From assembly GCA_963809875.1 (NCBI GenBank), contig CAWELC010000005.1, positions 496,001 to 560,000 on the forward strand: 64,000 nt of DNA, written 5' to 3'. The DNA comes from JAFGAS01 sp963809875 (lineage in GTDB: Bacteria; Desulfobacterota; Zymogenia; Zymogenales; Zymogenaceae). A model generated the notes under the pieces. The model worked only from the letters and a program-made list of their open reading frames with translations, searched no databases and was not told the DNA's origin. How positions within the stretch are numbered: the first letter of the stretch is position 1; each line of letters opens with the position of its first letter. Both the position numbers and the translations under genes were made by a program. This document shows positions 63,676 through 64,000 of this stretch, piece after piece.

Positions 63676-64000
63676 TCATCTTCTCCCAAGTCGCTTGCCA
63701 ATCTCCTTCCACACCTCGGTCTCGTCCATCGGCACGAACGGCGTCTTCGCGAATCTCTTCCTGCAGATCTCATAGATCGTCCGGTTATAGGGTGCGGGCA
63801 TCTTGAGCGAGTCGGCAAGCGCGATGAAAAAGCCGTTGAGCGAGTCAAGCTCCGTCTGTTTCCTCTTCATCTGGAGCAGGTCCTGCCCCATGCTGTTGAG
63901 GTCGACCTTCTTTATGTTGCCGGCAAAAATGATGTCGGACAAAGACTCGGGCAGGAGCGCGGAGAATCGCAGGAGCGAGCGGGTCGGAGCGCCGGGCACT
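63676..64000 (-). CDS. 2-dehydropantoate 2-reductase-like, C-terminal part (partial)
   Basis: The window ends within this gene. The visible 107 residues match the ApbA/PanE C-terminal helical domain: SMGQDLLQMKRKQTELDSLNGF (the MxxD...KxTEID...NG pattern) and PAPYNRTIYEICRKRF. Whether this is the true PanE of coenzyme A synthesis or a paralogue cannot be told without the N-terminal half. Confidence 0.75.
   Translation of the reverse strand, partial: VPGAPTRSLLRFSALLPESLSDIIFAGNIKKVDLNSMGQDLLQMKRKQTELDSLNGFFIALADSLKMPAPYNRTIYEICRKRFAKTPFVPMDETEVWKEIGKRLGRR

Overview
The window is GC-rich chromosomal DNA from a Gram-negative bacterium (lipoproteins, a TonB-family protein, exported S45 and TAT-type proteins). 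Its gene content recalls Desulfobacterota (former Deltaproteobacteria): a PxxKW cysteine-rich protein, C_GCAxxG_C_C redox proteins, DUF362, ferredoxin-nitroreductase fusions, and what looks like a selenocysteine protein. This placement is inference from gene content; there is no rRNA in the window. The genes are mostly monocistronic or in short 2-3 gene operons on both strands, as expected of ordinary chromosome, with one AT-rich accessory island.

Layout. 0-7.2 kb: LacI regulator with an operator-like palindrome, divergent from a GH172/DUF2961 glycosidase; MarC; an MsrB-MsrA fusion; a DUF47-PiT phosphate operon; a CPBP protease. 7.2-14.8 kb: aldo/keto reductase; a C_GCAxxG-glutaredoxin fusion with an in-frame TGA and an fdhF-like SECIS hairpin (selenoprotein); RecG; an ABC ATPase with a TonB-like protein; DtxR regulator; a probable structured RNA (6S-like architecture) before the PxxKW gene. 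15-23 kb: CPBP protease, a penicillin-acylase-like gene broken by several frameshifts, DUF362, an ADP-forming acyl-CoA synthetase alpha-type protein, and a membrane-inserted M28 peptidase.

22.8-28.4 kb is the accessory island: a nucleotidyltransferase-HicB-HicA cluster, two small lipoproteins, a PD-(D/E)XK-like protein and a type II restriction-modification pair (possibly CfrBI-like). The DNA is visibly more AT-rich from about 25 kb, and there are diverged copies of the 3' end of the M28 peptidase gene, suggesting repeated insertion or duplication at that gene.

28.4-36.3 kb is signalling: a large hybrid histidine kinase, a uroporphyrinogen-decarboxylase-like protein, a sigma-54 response regulator, a lone receiver domain and a TetR regulator. 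36-47.5 kb: membrane and periplasmic proteins, a TetR/flavoprotein operon with a clear palindromic operator, SMP-30, methyltransferase plus YgjP-like peptidase, a VIT/ferritin-like protein, GNAT, SDR, a diguanylate cyclase and an SGNH hydrolase. 47.6-64 kb: two ferredoxin-nitroreductases, YjbQ, hemolysin III, tandem EamA exporters, pirin, a receiver-PAS-GGDEF protein, a tandem C_GCAxxG protein, DJ-1/PfpI, GNATs, a flavoprotein, a linalool dehydratase/isomerase-like membrane protein beside acetolactate decarboxylase, a TAT-exported barrel protein, DUF1304, and the 3' part of a ketopantoate reductase.

At least eight genes carry single-base-type frameshifts although the protein continues well in another frame. 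This is more than expected for a real chromosome, so uncorrected sequencing indels are likely; the TGA of the selenoprotein candidate is a different kind of event because the frame is kept across it.
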